64,000 nucleotides of DNA, from contig NZ_CP087138.1 of NCBI RefSeq assembly GCF_021650705.1, positions 1,736,001 to 1,800,000 on the forward strand, in the 5' to 3' direction. The DNA is from Pseudomonas sp. KNUC1026 (GTDB lineage Bacteria; Pseudomonadota; Gammaproteobacteria; Pseudomonadales; Pseudomonadaceae). The translations under genes were made by a program, and so were the position numbers. Position 1 is the stretch's first letter; every line of letters begins with the position of its first letter. Under the pieces are notes generated by a model. It ran no database searches. It saw only the letters and a program-made list of their open reading frames with translations, and was not told the origin of the DNA. Of the stretch, positions 19,217 through 28,819 are shown piece after piece.

Positions 19217-20056
19217 TTGCTATATCATGGCGCCCACCTTTCCCAGCGAGCCGCGCACTTGCCCATCGACAGCCCAGGCCTAGCCCGCCGCCGCCCCCGC
19301 AGCCTGGCCCAGAGCCTGGTCGACGAGATGTCCCGGCAGATCGAACGCGGCCTGCTGCAGCCCGGCGACAAGCTTCCCAGCGAAGTGGAACTGATGGAAG
19401 TCGGCGGGGTGAGCCGCTCGGTGGTGCGTGATGCGTTGTCACGGCTGCAAGTGGCAGGGCTGGTAGAAACCCGCCGCGGGATCGGCACCTTCGTACTCAA
19501 CACCCCCGGCAGCGCGGTGGCACGGCTCGAGCCTTCGTCGATCGTGACCTTGCAGGACGTTGCGGCGATTCTGGATGTGCGCATGAGCTTCGAAGTAGAA
19601 GCCGCGGGCCTTGCAGCGCTGCGGCGCACGGATGTGCAGCTGGTGAATCTCGGCGATGCCTTGCGGCGTTTCGAGGGCGCGAGCGACACCGGCGGCTCGC
19701 TGGTGTCGGATTTCCAGTTCCACCTGCGTATCGCCCAGGCCACCAACAACCGCTATTTCATCGAGATCGCCACGCATTTCGGCACCAGCATGTTCCCGCG
19801 CGCGCGGCTCAACAGCGCTGCCATCGCCCGGCTCGACCGCCAGCAGACTCACGACCGCCTGGTGCGCGAACACGAGCACGTCTACAACGCCATTGCCCGG
19901 CAGGACTACGACGCTGCCCGCGCCGCGATGCGTGTGCACCTGTCCAACAGCCGCGCGCGGGTGATGAAGTCGCACCCGGCGGCTGAGCAAAGAACTCCCC
20001 CACAGTTTTCGACTCTCAACGATTACATCCAACAAGAGCCCAGGAGCGGTGCTTGA
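19217..20056 (+). CDS. FadR/GntR-family transcriptional regulator
   Basis: A GntR regulator of the FadR (FCD) subfamily, up to 279 residues. The winged helix is in the N-terminal part (SLAQSLVDEMSRQIERGLL, LPSEVELMEVGGVSRSVVRDAL, GLVETRRGIGTFVL). The C-terminal all-helical FCD ligand domain has FHLRIAQATNNRYF and EHEHVYNAIARQDYDAARAAM with metal/ligand-binding His residues. The start is uncertain: a TTG at 19217 gives the longest product, and TTG at 19259 is another option; there is no in-frame ATG before the winged helix. Its stop overlaps the ATG of a hybrid histidine kinase by one base, so the two regulators are coupled. Confidence 0.85.
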   Translation: MLYHGAHLSQRAAHLPIDSPGLARRRPRSLAQSLVDEMSRQIERGLLQPGDKLPSEVELMEVGGVSRSVVRDALSRLQVAGLVETRRGIGTFVLNTPGSAVARLEPSSIVTLQDVAAILDVRMSFEVEAAGLAALRRTDVQLVNLGDALRRFEGASDTGGSLVSDFQFHLRIAQATNNRYFIEIATHFGTSMFPRARLNSAAIARLDRQQTHDRLVREHEHVYNAIARQDYDAARAAMRVHLSNSRARVMKSHPAAEQRTPPQFSTLNDYIQQEPRSGA

Positions 20057-22202
20057 TGAGCCTTTCAGATACCTTCCCCTTGCAGGCGGAAAACCGCCGC
20101 CTTGAGGCGGAGCTGGCCAGTGCCAAGGATGCACTGGAGGTGACGCAGGCGCATTACCGCAGTTTGTTCGCGCAGATGGACTCGGGCTTCTGCCTGATCC
20201 AGATGCGCTTTGCCGAAGACGGTCGAGCCGAAGATTATCGGTTCATCGAAACCAACGCCGCCTTCGAGCGCCATACAGGCCTGGTTGACGCTACAGGCCA
20301 ATGGATGCGCGAACTGGTGCCCAACCATGAGCAGCACTGGTTCGACGTCTATGGGCAGATCGCCCGCACGGGCGAGTCGCAGCGCTTTGTCGATCATGCG
20401 CACGCGCTGTGCCGCTGGTTTGAGGTCAGCGCCGCGCGCGTGGGTGGCCCCGGCCCTGCCGAGCAACTGGTGGCGGTCCTGTTCACCGACATCACCGCGA
20501 AGTTTCTCTCCGAACAGGCGCTGCGCCTGAGCGATCGCCTGGCGGAGCTGGCCGACCCTGAGGCCATGGCGTTCGAGGCGGCGGGCACGCTTGCGCAGTG
20601 GCTTGGGCTGCACCGGGCGGGCTATTGCCTGTACCAGCCGGCCGAGCAGGTGCTCAACGTCAGCCGCGACTGGCATTCAGAGGATTTGCGCAGCCTGGCA
20701 GGCCAGCACAGGCCCCGGGAATTCGGAGATTTCCTCAGTACTCTGCTGACAGGCAAAGTGGTGGTCATCGACGATGTGGCCAACGATTCGCGCATCACCG
20801 ACGCCCCGCGTCTGGTCGAAGACGGCATCGGAGCCTTCATCAGCTACCCGGTGATAGAGCGCCAGCAACTGGTTGCGGTGATGTACCTGGCCACGCGCGA
20901 GCCGCGGGCCTGGATCGAGGAACAGGTAGGGTTCGTGCGCGAAGTCGCGCTGCGTACCCACGGCGCCTTGCAGCGCTGCTTCGCCGAGCAGCAGTTGAAG
21001 GCGCTCAACGCCACGTTGGAACAAGCCGTTCGGGAGCGCACTGCCGAGCTGGTGCGTTCGGAAGAGCAGCTTCGCCAATCGCAGAAGATGGAAGCGGTGG
21101 GGCAACTGACCGGTGGCATCGCGCACGACTTCAACAACCTGCTGACGGGCATCTCCGGGAGCCTTGAGATGCTCCAGGCGCGCATCGGCCAGGGCCGCCT
21201 GCAGGGTATCGAGCGCTACATGGACACCGCCCAAGGGGCCGCGCGCCGTGCCGCTGCACTCACTCACCGGCTGCTGGCCTTTGCCCGGCGGCAAACCCTC
21301 GACCCGCGGCCCACCGACCTCAATACGCTGGTGGCCGGGATGGATGAGCTGATCCGCCGCACCATGGGGCCGGCGGTAGATATCAGCCTTGGCTTGCACA
21401 AACCGCTATGGGCCGCGCGCGTCGATGTCCACCAGCTCGAAAATGCCTTGCTCAATTTGTGCATCAACGCCCAGACGCGATGCCGGAGGGTGGAAAGTTA
21501 TGGATCGAAACCTGTCATGCCTCTCCGCCCGACGAGCCTGGGGCCACTGATGGCACCGACTACGTGGCCCTGTGCGTCCGAGACAGCGGCCGAGGCATGC
21601 CGCCCGAGGTCGCAAGCCGGGCATTCGAGCCGTTCTTCACTACAAAACCCCTCGGCATGGGGACTGGCCTGGGGCTGTCGATGATCTACGGCTTCATTCG
21701 CCAGTCCGGCGGGCAGGTGCGGATCGAGTCCCGTGCAGGAGAAGGCACCGCCGTCTGGCTTTACCTGCCGCGCGATGCCGGGCAGGCCCATGCCCCCGAA
21801 GTACCGGCTGCGGCGCCGATGGAGCATCGCGGCCAGGGGCAGACGGTGCTGGTGGTCGACGACGAGGCCAGCATTCGTGGCCTGGTGAGTGAAGTGCTCG
21901 ACCAATCCGGCTATGTGGCGCTCGAAGCCTGCGATGGTGCCTCGGGCCTGCGCATCCTGGAATCCAACCTGCCGGTGGACCTGCTGATCACCGACGTCGG
22001 CATGCCCGGTGGCCTCAGCGGCCCGCAAATGGTTGCCCGCGCTCGGCTGGTACGGCCACAGCTCAAGGTGTTGTTCATCACCGGCTACGCCGAGCAGGCA
22101 CTGACCGCCGAGGGGCCGCTGGGGGAGGGGATGTACAGCATGAGCAAGCCGTTCTCGTTGCAGGCGCTGAGCGAGCGGATTCGCCAGTTGCTCGAAAGCT
22201 GA
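20056..22202 (+). CDS. PAS-GAF hybrid histidine kinase, interrupted by a -1 frameshift
   Basis: With one base restored at about 21471 this is a 715-residue cytoplasmic hybrid kinase. Order: coiled coil and PAS (about 1-150), GAF (about 160-310), dimerisation/phosphotransfer helix with the phospho-His in GGIAHDFNNLL, ATPase domain with N-box ENALLNLCIN, then RDSGRGMPPEV and GTGLGLSMIYGF, and a C-terminal receiver (VLVVDDEASIRGL, Asp in LITDVGMPGG). The break falls inside the N-box, where AACGCC is followed by CAGACGCGATG; one more base gives NA-x-DAMPEGG, the expected motif. There is no transmembrane helix, so it senses an intracellular cue. It is translationally coupled to the upstream GntR gene, an unusual partnership. 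Confidence 0.85.
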
Positions 22203-22205
22203 CCC

Positions 22206-22353
22206 CTAGGCTCTGTATGAAATGTATTCCAGCGAAGGCCAGGCAAGGCGAAAACAGGCGAGGAAGCGGAGTTTACTGGTTGTAAATGAGCATTCCGAGC
22301 CTGTTTTCAACGCAGCATGGACGAGCTGGGAATGATTTCGGTACAGAGCCTAG
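22206..22353. mobile_element. MITE-like element with terminal inverted repeats
   Basis: About 148 bases bounded by imperfect inverted repeats of about 27 bases. The left end starts CTAGGCTCTGTATGAAATG and the reverse complement of the right end starts CTAGGCTCTGTACCGAAATC. No coding capacity is present. The GGCTCTGTA-type tips resemble ends of IS5-type insertion sequences, so this is probably a non-autonomous derivative. The CTAG at each end could be part of the repeat or the target duplication. It lies just after the hybrid kinase stop codon. Confidence 0.6.
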
Positions 22354-22442
22354 CCATTGGTCTAGACACCTCGCCCTTGGCAGGCCGGCATCAGCTGGCC
22401 TACACTGCCGGTGACAATAAAAACAACATCACGGGGTGCATC

Positions 22443-22655
22443 ATGATCGACTACCGAACCGAACACCGTTGCCTGCTGAGTGAAGTCGCCTCCAAACGCC
22501 TCTGGGTTCGTTCACGGCCCGGGCGTACCGTCCAGGCCTTGATACTCGCGGGTTTCCTCACACTTGAGCAAACCGCCGACAGCGCCGGCGAGCCTCAGCG
22601 CTACCTGCAACTGACCGCAGCCGGGCACCGCTATCTCGGAGGGCTGTGGTACTGA
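22443..22655 (+). CDS. small protein, winged-helix-like, function unknown
   Basis: A 70-residue protein starting MIDYRTEHRCLLSEVASKRL. The C-terminal stretch LQLTAAGHRYLGGLWY resembles the wing end of small winged-helix proteins, but the match is weak. No signal peptide or membrane segment. The start at 22443 is preferred because the upstream in-frame codons run into the MITE-like element. It is followed by a good terminator shared with the convergent oprN-like gene. Confidence 0.55.
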   Translation: MIDYRTEHRCLLSEVASKRLWVRSRPGRTVQALILAGFLTLEQTADSAGEPQRYLQLTAAGHRYLGGLWY

Positions 22656-22683
22656 GCCCACTTGCAACTGCCGCAAAAGCAAC

Positions 22684-22705
22684 GGGCCTGCCTCAGCGCA
22701 GGCCC
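22684..22705. terminator. bidirectional intrinsic terminator
   Basis: An 8-bp stem (GGGCCTGC / GCAGGCCC) with a 6-base loop is followed by TGTATTTTT on the + strand and preceded by A-rich sequence. It lies between the small + strand gene and the convergent end of the efflux operon. Confidence 0.75.
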
Positions 22706-22713
22706 TGTATTTT

Positions 22714-24138
22714 TCAGCGTTGTGCCACCGCAGCACTACCGTCCGTCACCTGCCAACCGCCACCTAACGCTTTGTAGATCGCCACGATGCCGTGGTAGAG
22801 ATCCTCCTCGGCGCTGGCCTGGGCATCTTCGGCGGCGAGCTGTTCACGCTGGGCATCGAGCAGCACCAGGTAATCCACGCTGCCTTCGCGATAACGGACC
22901 TGCGCAAGGTCGGCGGCCTTGCGGCTCGCCTCGCTCTGGCGAATCAACGCCAGCAAGCGTTGCTGGCGCTTTCCGTAATCACTGAAGGCATCCTCGGACT
23001 CTTCCAGCGCTTCCAGCACCTGTTGCTCATAGCTGGCCAGCGCGCCTTCGCTGTCGGCCTTGGCGCCGCGAATCCGTGCGCGCACGCTGCCCAGATCGAA
23101 TGCCGCCCAGGTGATGGTCGGAGTGAGCGTCCAGGCTTGCGCAGCGCTGGAGCCGATCTGCGAGCCGCGGCCCGAAGTGAAGCCCAGAAAACCGTTCAGG
23201 CTCACCCGCGGGAACAGGTCAGCGGTCTGCACGCCCACGTTGGCGGTGGCCGCCGCCAGCCGCCGTTCGGCCGCGCGCACGTCTGGCCGGCGGCGCAACA
23301 GCTCGCCCGGGTCGCCGATCGGCAGGGCCTTGGCGATGGCCGGCAGCGCCTTGGGTGACAGGTCAACGGTCAACTGCTCGGGGCGCTGGCCGAGCAAGGT
23401 GGCGATGCGGTTACGTGCACGCACCTGTTCGGCCTGCAGCTGCGGAATGCTTGCCTCGACACCGGCCAGGCGCGCGTCGGCGCGCACCACGTCCAGCTCG
23501 TTGCCCACGCCATTGTCACGCAGGGCCAAAGTGATCTTGCGGGTGCTCTGCTGGGTATCCAGGTTCTGCGCCGCGATCTTCTCGCGCAGTTGCGCCCCGC
23601 GCAGCTGGCCATAGGCGTCGACCAGCTCGGCGATCATGCTCACCTTCAACTCCTGAAGGTCGGCCATGGCGGCGTCTTCCTGCGCATCGGCCGCCTCCAG
23701 CTCGCGGCGGATACGGCCGAACAGGTCCAGCTCCCAGGCCATGTCCAGCCCGGCGTCGTAACGCTCGATATTGGTGCGCTGGTCGGTGAAACCGGGGTTC
23801 TGCGCGCGGCCCAGGTTGCTGCTGGCGCGGCCGGTGACCACCGGCAGCTCGTCATTGGCACGGTCGTCACGGATCGCTCGCGCAGCCTTGTAGCGGGCGA
23901 AGGCCACCCGAAGGTCGCGGTTGCCGTCCAGCGCCTGGCTCACCAGCTGGTTCAACGCTGGGTCATCGAACTGCTGCCACCACTGGCTCTGAAACCGCGA
24001 AGCGTCATAGGCCGCCGCCGTGCTCGCAGCGCTCAGGTGTGCAGGCTCAGTGGCCGGGGCGTGGTAGTCCGGGCCCACCGCGCAGGCCGCCAGGGCCAGC
24101 GCGAGCAGGGAGGGTGCAAAGGGTTTGATCAGGTTCAT
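22714..24138 (-). CDS. oprN: outer-membrane factor of RND efflux system (OprN-like lipoprotein)
   Basis: A 474-residue outer-membrane channel of the TolC/NodT family. The lipoprotein signal ends at LAACAVGPDYH (Cys19 is the lipidated residue). The two repeated halves of the family follow, with long coiled-coil helices (for example LKVSMIAELVDAYGQLRGAQ) and LFGRIRRELEAADAQ. It is the last gene of a three-gene operon; its ATG overlaps the stop of the mexF-like gene (ATGA at 24135-24138). Together with the pump and adaptor it would expel antibiotics and other amphiphiles across both membranes. Confidence 0.9.
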   Translation of the reverse strand: MNLIKPFAPSLLALALAACAVGPDYHAPATEPAHLSAASTAAAYDASRFQSQWWQQFDDPALNQLVSQALDGNRDLRVAFARYKAARAIRDDRANDELPVVTGRASSNLGRAQNPGFTDQRTNIERYDAGLDMAWELDLFGRIRRELEAADAQEDAAMADLQELKVSMIAELVDAYGQLRGAQLREKIAAQNLDTQQSTRKITLALRDNGVGNELDVVRADARLAGVEASIPQLQAEQVRARNRIATLLGQRPEQLTVDLSPKALPAIAKALPIGDPGELLRRRPDVRAAERRLAAATANVGVQTADLFPRVSLNGFLGFTSGRGSQIGSSAAQAWTLTPTITWAAFDLGSVRARIRGAKADSEGALASYEQQVLEALEESEDAFSDYGKRQQRLLALIRQSEASRKAADLAQVRYREGSVDYLVLLDAQREQLAAEDAQASAEEDLYHGIVAIYKALGGGWQVTDGSAAVAQR

Positions 24139-27100
24139 GCATGCACCTCGGTGTTCGGTTCAGCGGCCTTGCGCGCTTGCCGGCGCTCGACCGAACGGCG
24201 GATCAGGAAGAAGAACACAGGCGTGAGCAACAGGCCGAAGAAGGTCACTCCGAGCATCCCGGAGAACACCGCCACGCCCATGGCATGGCGCATCTCGGCG
24301 CCGGCGCCCGACGACAGCACCAGCGGCACCACGCCCATGATGAAGGCGAAGCTGGTCATCAGGATCGGCCGCAGCCGCAGGCGGCAGGCTTCCAGCACCG
24401 CATCGGTCACGCTCAGGCCTTCTTCCTGTTTGTCCTTGGCGAACTCCACGATCAGGATCGCGTTCTTGCACGCCAGGCCTACCAGTACGATCAGGCCGAT
24501 CTGGGTGAAGATGTTGTTATCGCTGCCCGAGAGCATCACCCCGGTGATGGCCGAGAGCAGGGTCATCGGTACGATCAGGATCACCGCCAGCGGCAGGCTC
24601 CAGCTTTCGTACTGCGCCGCCAGCACCAGGAAGGCCAGCAACACGCAGAGCGGGAACACGAACAGCGCGGTGTTGCCGGAGAGGATTTGCTGGTAGGTCA
24701 GCTCGGTCCACTCGTAGGTCATGCCGTTGGGCAGTTCCTGGGCCAGCAATTTCTGCACGGCAGCCTGGGCTTGCCCGGTGCTGTAGCCGGGGGCCGGGGC
24801 ACCGTTGATTTCTGCGGTGACGAAGCCGTTGTAATGCATCACCCGGTCAGGCCCGGCGGTATCGGTCACTTTGAGCAGGGTTGCCAGCGGGATCATCTCG
24901 CCACGGTTGTTGCGTACCTTGAGCTGGCCGATCTGCTCAGGCTCCAGGCGATAACGCTGCTCAGCCTGCACATTGACCTGGTAGGTGCGGCCAAAGCGGT
25001 TGAAGTCGTTGGCGTAGAGCGAGCCCAGGTACACCTGCAAGGTGTCGAAGATGTCGCTGATCGGCACGCCGAGGGTCTTGGCCTTGTCACGGTCGATGTT
25101 GGCGTCCACCTGCGGCACGTTCACCGTGTAGCTGGTGAACAGCCCGGCCAGCTCCGGCACGCTGCGGCTTTTGGTGATGATGTTCTGGGTTTCCTTGAAC
25201 AGCGCGTCGTAGCCCAGGTTGCCGCGGTCTTCGATCTGCAGGCGGAAGCCGCCGATGGTGCCCAGGCCCATGACCGGCGGCGGCGGGAAGATCGCCATGT
25301 AGGCGTCCTGGATCGCACCGAACTTGCCGTTCAGGGCACCGGCGATGGCGCCAGCGGAGAGGTTGTCGCCCTTGCGCTCGTCGAACGGCTTGAGGGTCAC
25401 GAACACGATGCCGTTGTTCGGGCTGTTGGTGAAACCGTTGATCGACAGGCCCGGGAAGGCCACCGCGCTTTCCACACCCGGCTCTTTGAGCGCGATGTCG
25501 GACATGCGCTTGATCACGTCCTCGGTGCGGTCAAGGCTGGCGGCGTCGGGCAACTGGGCGAAGGCCACCAGGTATTGCTTGTCCTGGGTTGGCACAAAGC
25601 CGGTAGGGGTGTTGGCAAAACCCAGGTAGAGAGCCCGATCAGGCCGCCATACACCAGCACAGCGATGCCACTGCCGCGCAGCACCTTGCGCACCGTCGCC
25701 ACATAGCCATGGCTGGCACGCTCGAACATGCGGTTGAACGGGCGGAACAGCCAGCCGCCGAACAGCTTCTCGAGCAAGCGCGAGAAACGGTCCTTGGGTG
25801 CGTCATGGCCACGCAGCAGCACGGCAGCCAGGGCCGGCGACAAGGTCAGCGAGTTGAATGCCGAGATCACCGTGGAGATCGCGATCGTCAGCGCGAACTG
25901 CTTGTAGAACTGCCCGGTGAGCCCGGAAATGAACGCCGCCGGCACGAACACTGCGCACAGCACCAGCGCCGTGGCGATGATCGGCCCGGTCACTTCCTTC
26001 ATCGCCCGCTGGGTCGCCGCCACCGGCTCCAGGCCCAGCTCGATGTTGCGCTCCACGTTCTCCACCACCACGATGGCGTCGTCCACCACGATGCCGATCG
26101 CCAGCACCAGCCCGAACAGGCTCAAGGCGTTGAGGGAGAAGCCGAACAGGTGCATCACCGCAAAGGTGCCGATCAGCGACACCGGCACTGCAGCCAGCGG
26201 GATGATCGATGCACGCCAGGTCTGCAGGAACAGCACCACCACCAGCACCACGAGAATCAGCGCTTCGAACAGGGTGTGCACCACCGCCTCGATCGAGCCG
26301 CGCACGAAGATGGTCGGGTCATAGACGATGCTGTAGTCCATGCCTTCGGGGAAGGCCTTCTTCAGCTCGGCCATCTTGGCGCGCACTTGGTTGGAAATCT
26401 CGATGGCGTTGGAGCCGGGGCGCTGGAAGATCGGCAGGGCGACGGCCGGCTGGTTGTTGAGCAGCGAGCGCAGCGCGTATTGGCTTGAGCCCAGCTCCAC
26501 CCGGGCGATGTCACGCAGGCGGGTGATCTGGCCGTCTTCGCCGGCGCGGATGATGATGTTTTCGAACTCTTCTTCGTTGACCAGCCGGCCCTGAGTGTTG
26601 ATCGCCATCTGGAAGCTGGTGGCGTTCGGCGCGGGCGGGGCGCCCAGTTGGCCAGCGGCGACCTGGCGGTTCTGCTCACGAATGGCGTTGACCACGTCGG
26701 TCGCGGTCAGGCCACGGGAGGCGACCTTGTTCGGGTCGAGCCACACACGCAGCGAATAGTCGCCCATGCCGAACAGCTGCACGTCGCCCACACCGCTCAA
26801 CTTGGCCAGCTCGTCCTTGACGTTGAGCACGGCATAGTTGGAGAGGTAGAGCATGTTGTAGCGGTTATCCGGCGAGGTCAGGTGCACCACCATGGTCAGG
26901 TCCGGTGAGGCCTTGTCCACGGTGATGCCCAGGCGCGTCACTTCCTCGGGCAGCTTGGGCTCGGTGCGGGTCACACGGTTCTGCACCTGCACCTGAGCGT
27001 TGTCCAGGTCAGTGCCCAGAGCGAAAGTGATGGTCAGCGTCAGCTTGCCATCGGCGGTCGCCTGGCTGGACATGTACAGCATGTTCTCGACCCCGGTAAT

Positions 27101-27310
27101 CGCCTGCTCCAGCGGCGAGGCGACGGTTTCGCCGATCACCTTGGGGTTGGCACCGGGGAAGTTGGCGCGCACCACTACGGTGGGCGGCACCACTTCGGGG
27201 TATTCACTGATCGGCAGCTGGAACAGCGAGATGGCGCCGCCGATCAGGATCAGCAGCGACAGCACAGCGGCAAAGATCGGCCGCCGGATGAAGAATTGGG
27301 AAAAGCTCAT
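24135..27310 (-). CDS. mexF: RND efflux transporter MexF-like, interrupted by a -1 frameshift
   Basis: Corrected by one base this gives 1058 residues, the usual size of MexF. The N terminus (MSFSQFFIRRPIFAAVLSLL) and the long near-identical segments to MexF leave little doubt about the subfamily. Twelve transmembrane helices and two large periplasmic loops are evident; the proton-relay Asp pair is in GIVVDDAIVVVENVERN. The reading frame breaks at about 25628-25633, at the start of the second half: the coding strand reads GGGCTC then TCTACCTGGGT, where GLTYLGF is expected. As written, two separate half-proteins would result. Pump partners are mexE upstream (12-base gap) and oprN downstream (4-base overlap). 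Confidence 0.93.
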
Positions 27311-27322
27311 GGCTGGCTTCCT

Positions 27323-28555
27323 TTAACCGCGCGGGGCGGCAGTGGCGAGCTTGGGCGCCGGGGCGCTCTGGCGATTGGCGGCTTCGAGTGCGGCGCGCTG
27401 CTGGGCGAGGGCGGCAAGGGTCTGGTTGCTGGCCATCGGTACATCCTCCGGGGCGACGGTGGCGCCAGGGCGCACGCGCTGCAGGCCGTTGACGACGATG
27501 CGCTCGTCCTTTTCCAGGCCCTTGCGCACGATGCGCAGGCCTTCGAGCTTGGGCCCCAGTTCCACGGCGCGGTAGGCCAGGGTGTTGTCCTTGCCCATCA
27601 CCAGCACGAACTTGTTGCCAAGATCCGTGCCCACAGCCTCGTCCTTGATCAGCACCGCCTCGTAGGTGCCGCTGCCGACCAGTTTCAGCCGCGCGTAAAG
27701 GCCGGGGGTGTACTCGCCGTTGCGGTTGTCGAACACCGCGCGGCCACGGATGGTGCCGGTCTGTGGGTTGACCTGGTTGTCGACGAAGTCCATCTGGCCC
27801 AGGTGCGGGTTGCCGTCCTCGCTCGACAGGCCCAGGTAAACCGGCGTTGTCGCGCCGCGCTGGCCTTGGCGGGCGAGCTGGTTGTACTTGAGGAAGGCGC
27901 GCTCGTCGGCGTCGAAGTAGGCGTACACCTTGTCGGTGGAAACGATGCTGGTGAGGTCGCTGGTGTCGGCGCTGACCAGGTTGCCGGCAGTGATCTCGGC
28001 ACGGCCCACGCGGCCGGTGATCGGCGCGGTGACTTTGGTGAAGCTCAGGTTCAGGCGGGCCAGGTCCAGTTGTGCCTGGGTCGATTGAACCTGCGCGCGG
28101 GCGGCCTGGGCCGCAGTGTTTCGTGAGTCGGCGACCTCGGCAGAAATGGCATTGGCCCCGCGCAGGCGCTCGCCGCGCTGGGCTTCGTTCTCGGCATTGG
28201 CAGCGTTGGCCTTGGCTTCCTGCACCTGGGCTTGCAGGCGGTCGACCTCAGCCTGGAACGGGCGCGGGTCGATCTGGAACAGCACATCACCCTTGCGCAC
28301 CAACGCGCCTTCGGTGAAGGCCACGCGGTCGACCTGCCCGGAAACGCGGGGGCGGATGCGCACGGTTTCCGGCGCCTCCAGGCGGCCAGTGAATTCGTCC
28401 CACTCGTTGACCGGCTGTTCGATCACCTTGGCCACGCTCACCGGCGTTGCCGCCGGGGCCTGTGCAGCCTGTTCGGGGGCCTTGCCGCAAGCTGCCATGG
28501 TGACCAGCGCCAGGGCTGCCAACGGAACGCGCAGGGGTTTGAGTGACTGGTCCAT
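27323..28555 (-). CDS. mexE: RND efflux periplasmic adaptor MexE-like
   Basis: A 410-residue membrane-fusion lipoprotein: the lipobox is in VTMAACGKAPEQA (Cys23). Then come the barrel/lipoyl half motifs (VRIRPRVSGQVDRVAFTEG), the coiled-coil hairpin (LQAQVQEAKANAANAENEA and following, unusually alanine-rich), and the beta-barrel and membrane-proximal domains. It is the first gene of the mexE-mexF-oprN operon. Upstream, 80-110 bases before the ATG, lies a MexT-type box. The adaptor links the pump to the outer-membrane channel. Confidence 0.92.
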   Translation of the reverse strand: MDQSLKPLRVPLAALALVTMAACGKAPEQAAQAPAATPVSVAKVIEQPVNEWDEFTGRLEAPETVRIRPRVSGQVDRVAFTEGALVRKGDVLFQIDPRPFQAEVDRLQAQVQEAKANAANAENEAQRGERLRGANAISAEVADSRNTAAQAARAQVQSTQAQLDLARLNLSFTKVTAPITGRVGRAEITAGNLVSADTSDLTSIVSTDKVYAYFDADERAFLKYNQLARQGQRGATTPVYLGLSSEDGNPHLGQMDFVDNQVNPQTGTIRGRAVFDNRNGEYTPGLYARLKLVGSGTYEAVLIKDEAVGTDLGNKFVLVMGKDNTLAYRAVELGPKLEGLRIVRKGLEKDERIVVNGLQRVRPGATVAPEDVPMASNQTLAALAQQRAALEAANRQSAPAPKLATAAPRG

Positions 28556-28637
28556 GTGAAACCCGCCTTAATCTTTGGTTAATGAATTGAGGCGGATTCT
28601 GCGGCGCGGGCGGGGTATCGACGAATCGAATGGTTCG

Positions 28638-28661
28638 AAGATGAATATCGACAGAGGTGAT
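28638..28661 (-). promoter_or_regulatory. MexT-type (nod-box-like) activator site upstream of mexE
   Basis: On the minus strand, in the direction of mexE, the sequence reads ATCA-N5-GTCGAT-N4 (28661 down to 28643), then ATCTT. The first two blocks match the published MexT recognition pattern ATCA-N5-GTCGAT-N4-ACYAT exactly; the last block matches only partly. Its position about 80-105 bases before the start codon suits a LysR-type activator site. Confidence 0.6.
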
Positions 28662-28672
28662 GTTATAGCGGC

Positions 28673-28700
28673 TTAGCTAGTTGCAAAGCTTGCTAACTAA
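28673..28700. promoter_or_regulatory. imperfect palindrome in the mexE/LysR divergent promoter region
   Basis: A 28-base AT-rich imperfect palindrome beginning TTAGCTAGTTGCAA and ending TTGCTAACTAA lies between mexE and the divergent LysR gene, next to the MexT-type box. It could be an operator for the divergent LysR protein or another regulator. No regulator is assigned. Confidence 0.35.
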
Positions 28701-28819
28701 TAATTCGGTATAAGCTTCAAGCCCCTGGCTGCAAGCTGCAAGTTGGGGCGTGTAGCTCAGGAGCGCTTTCATATGGGGGCGTTTTGGGGGAGATTAGCCG
28801 CACATCAAGAGGAGCAGGG

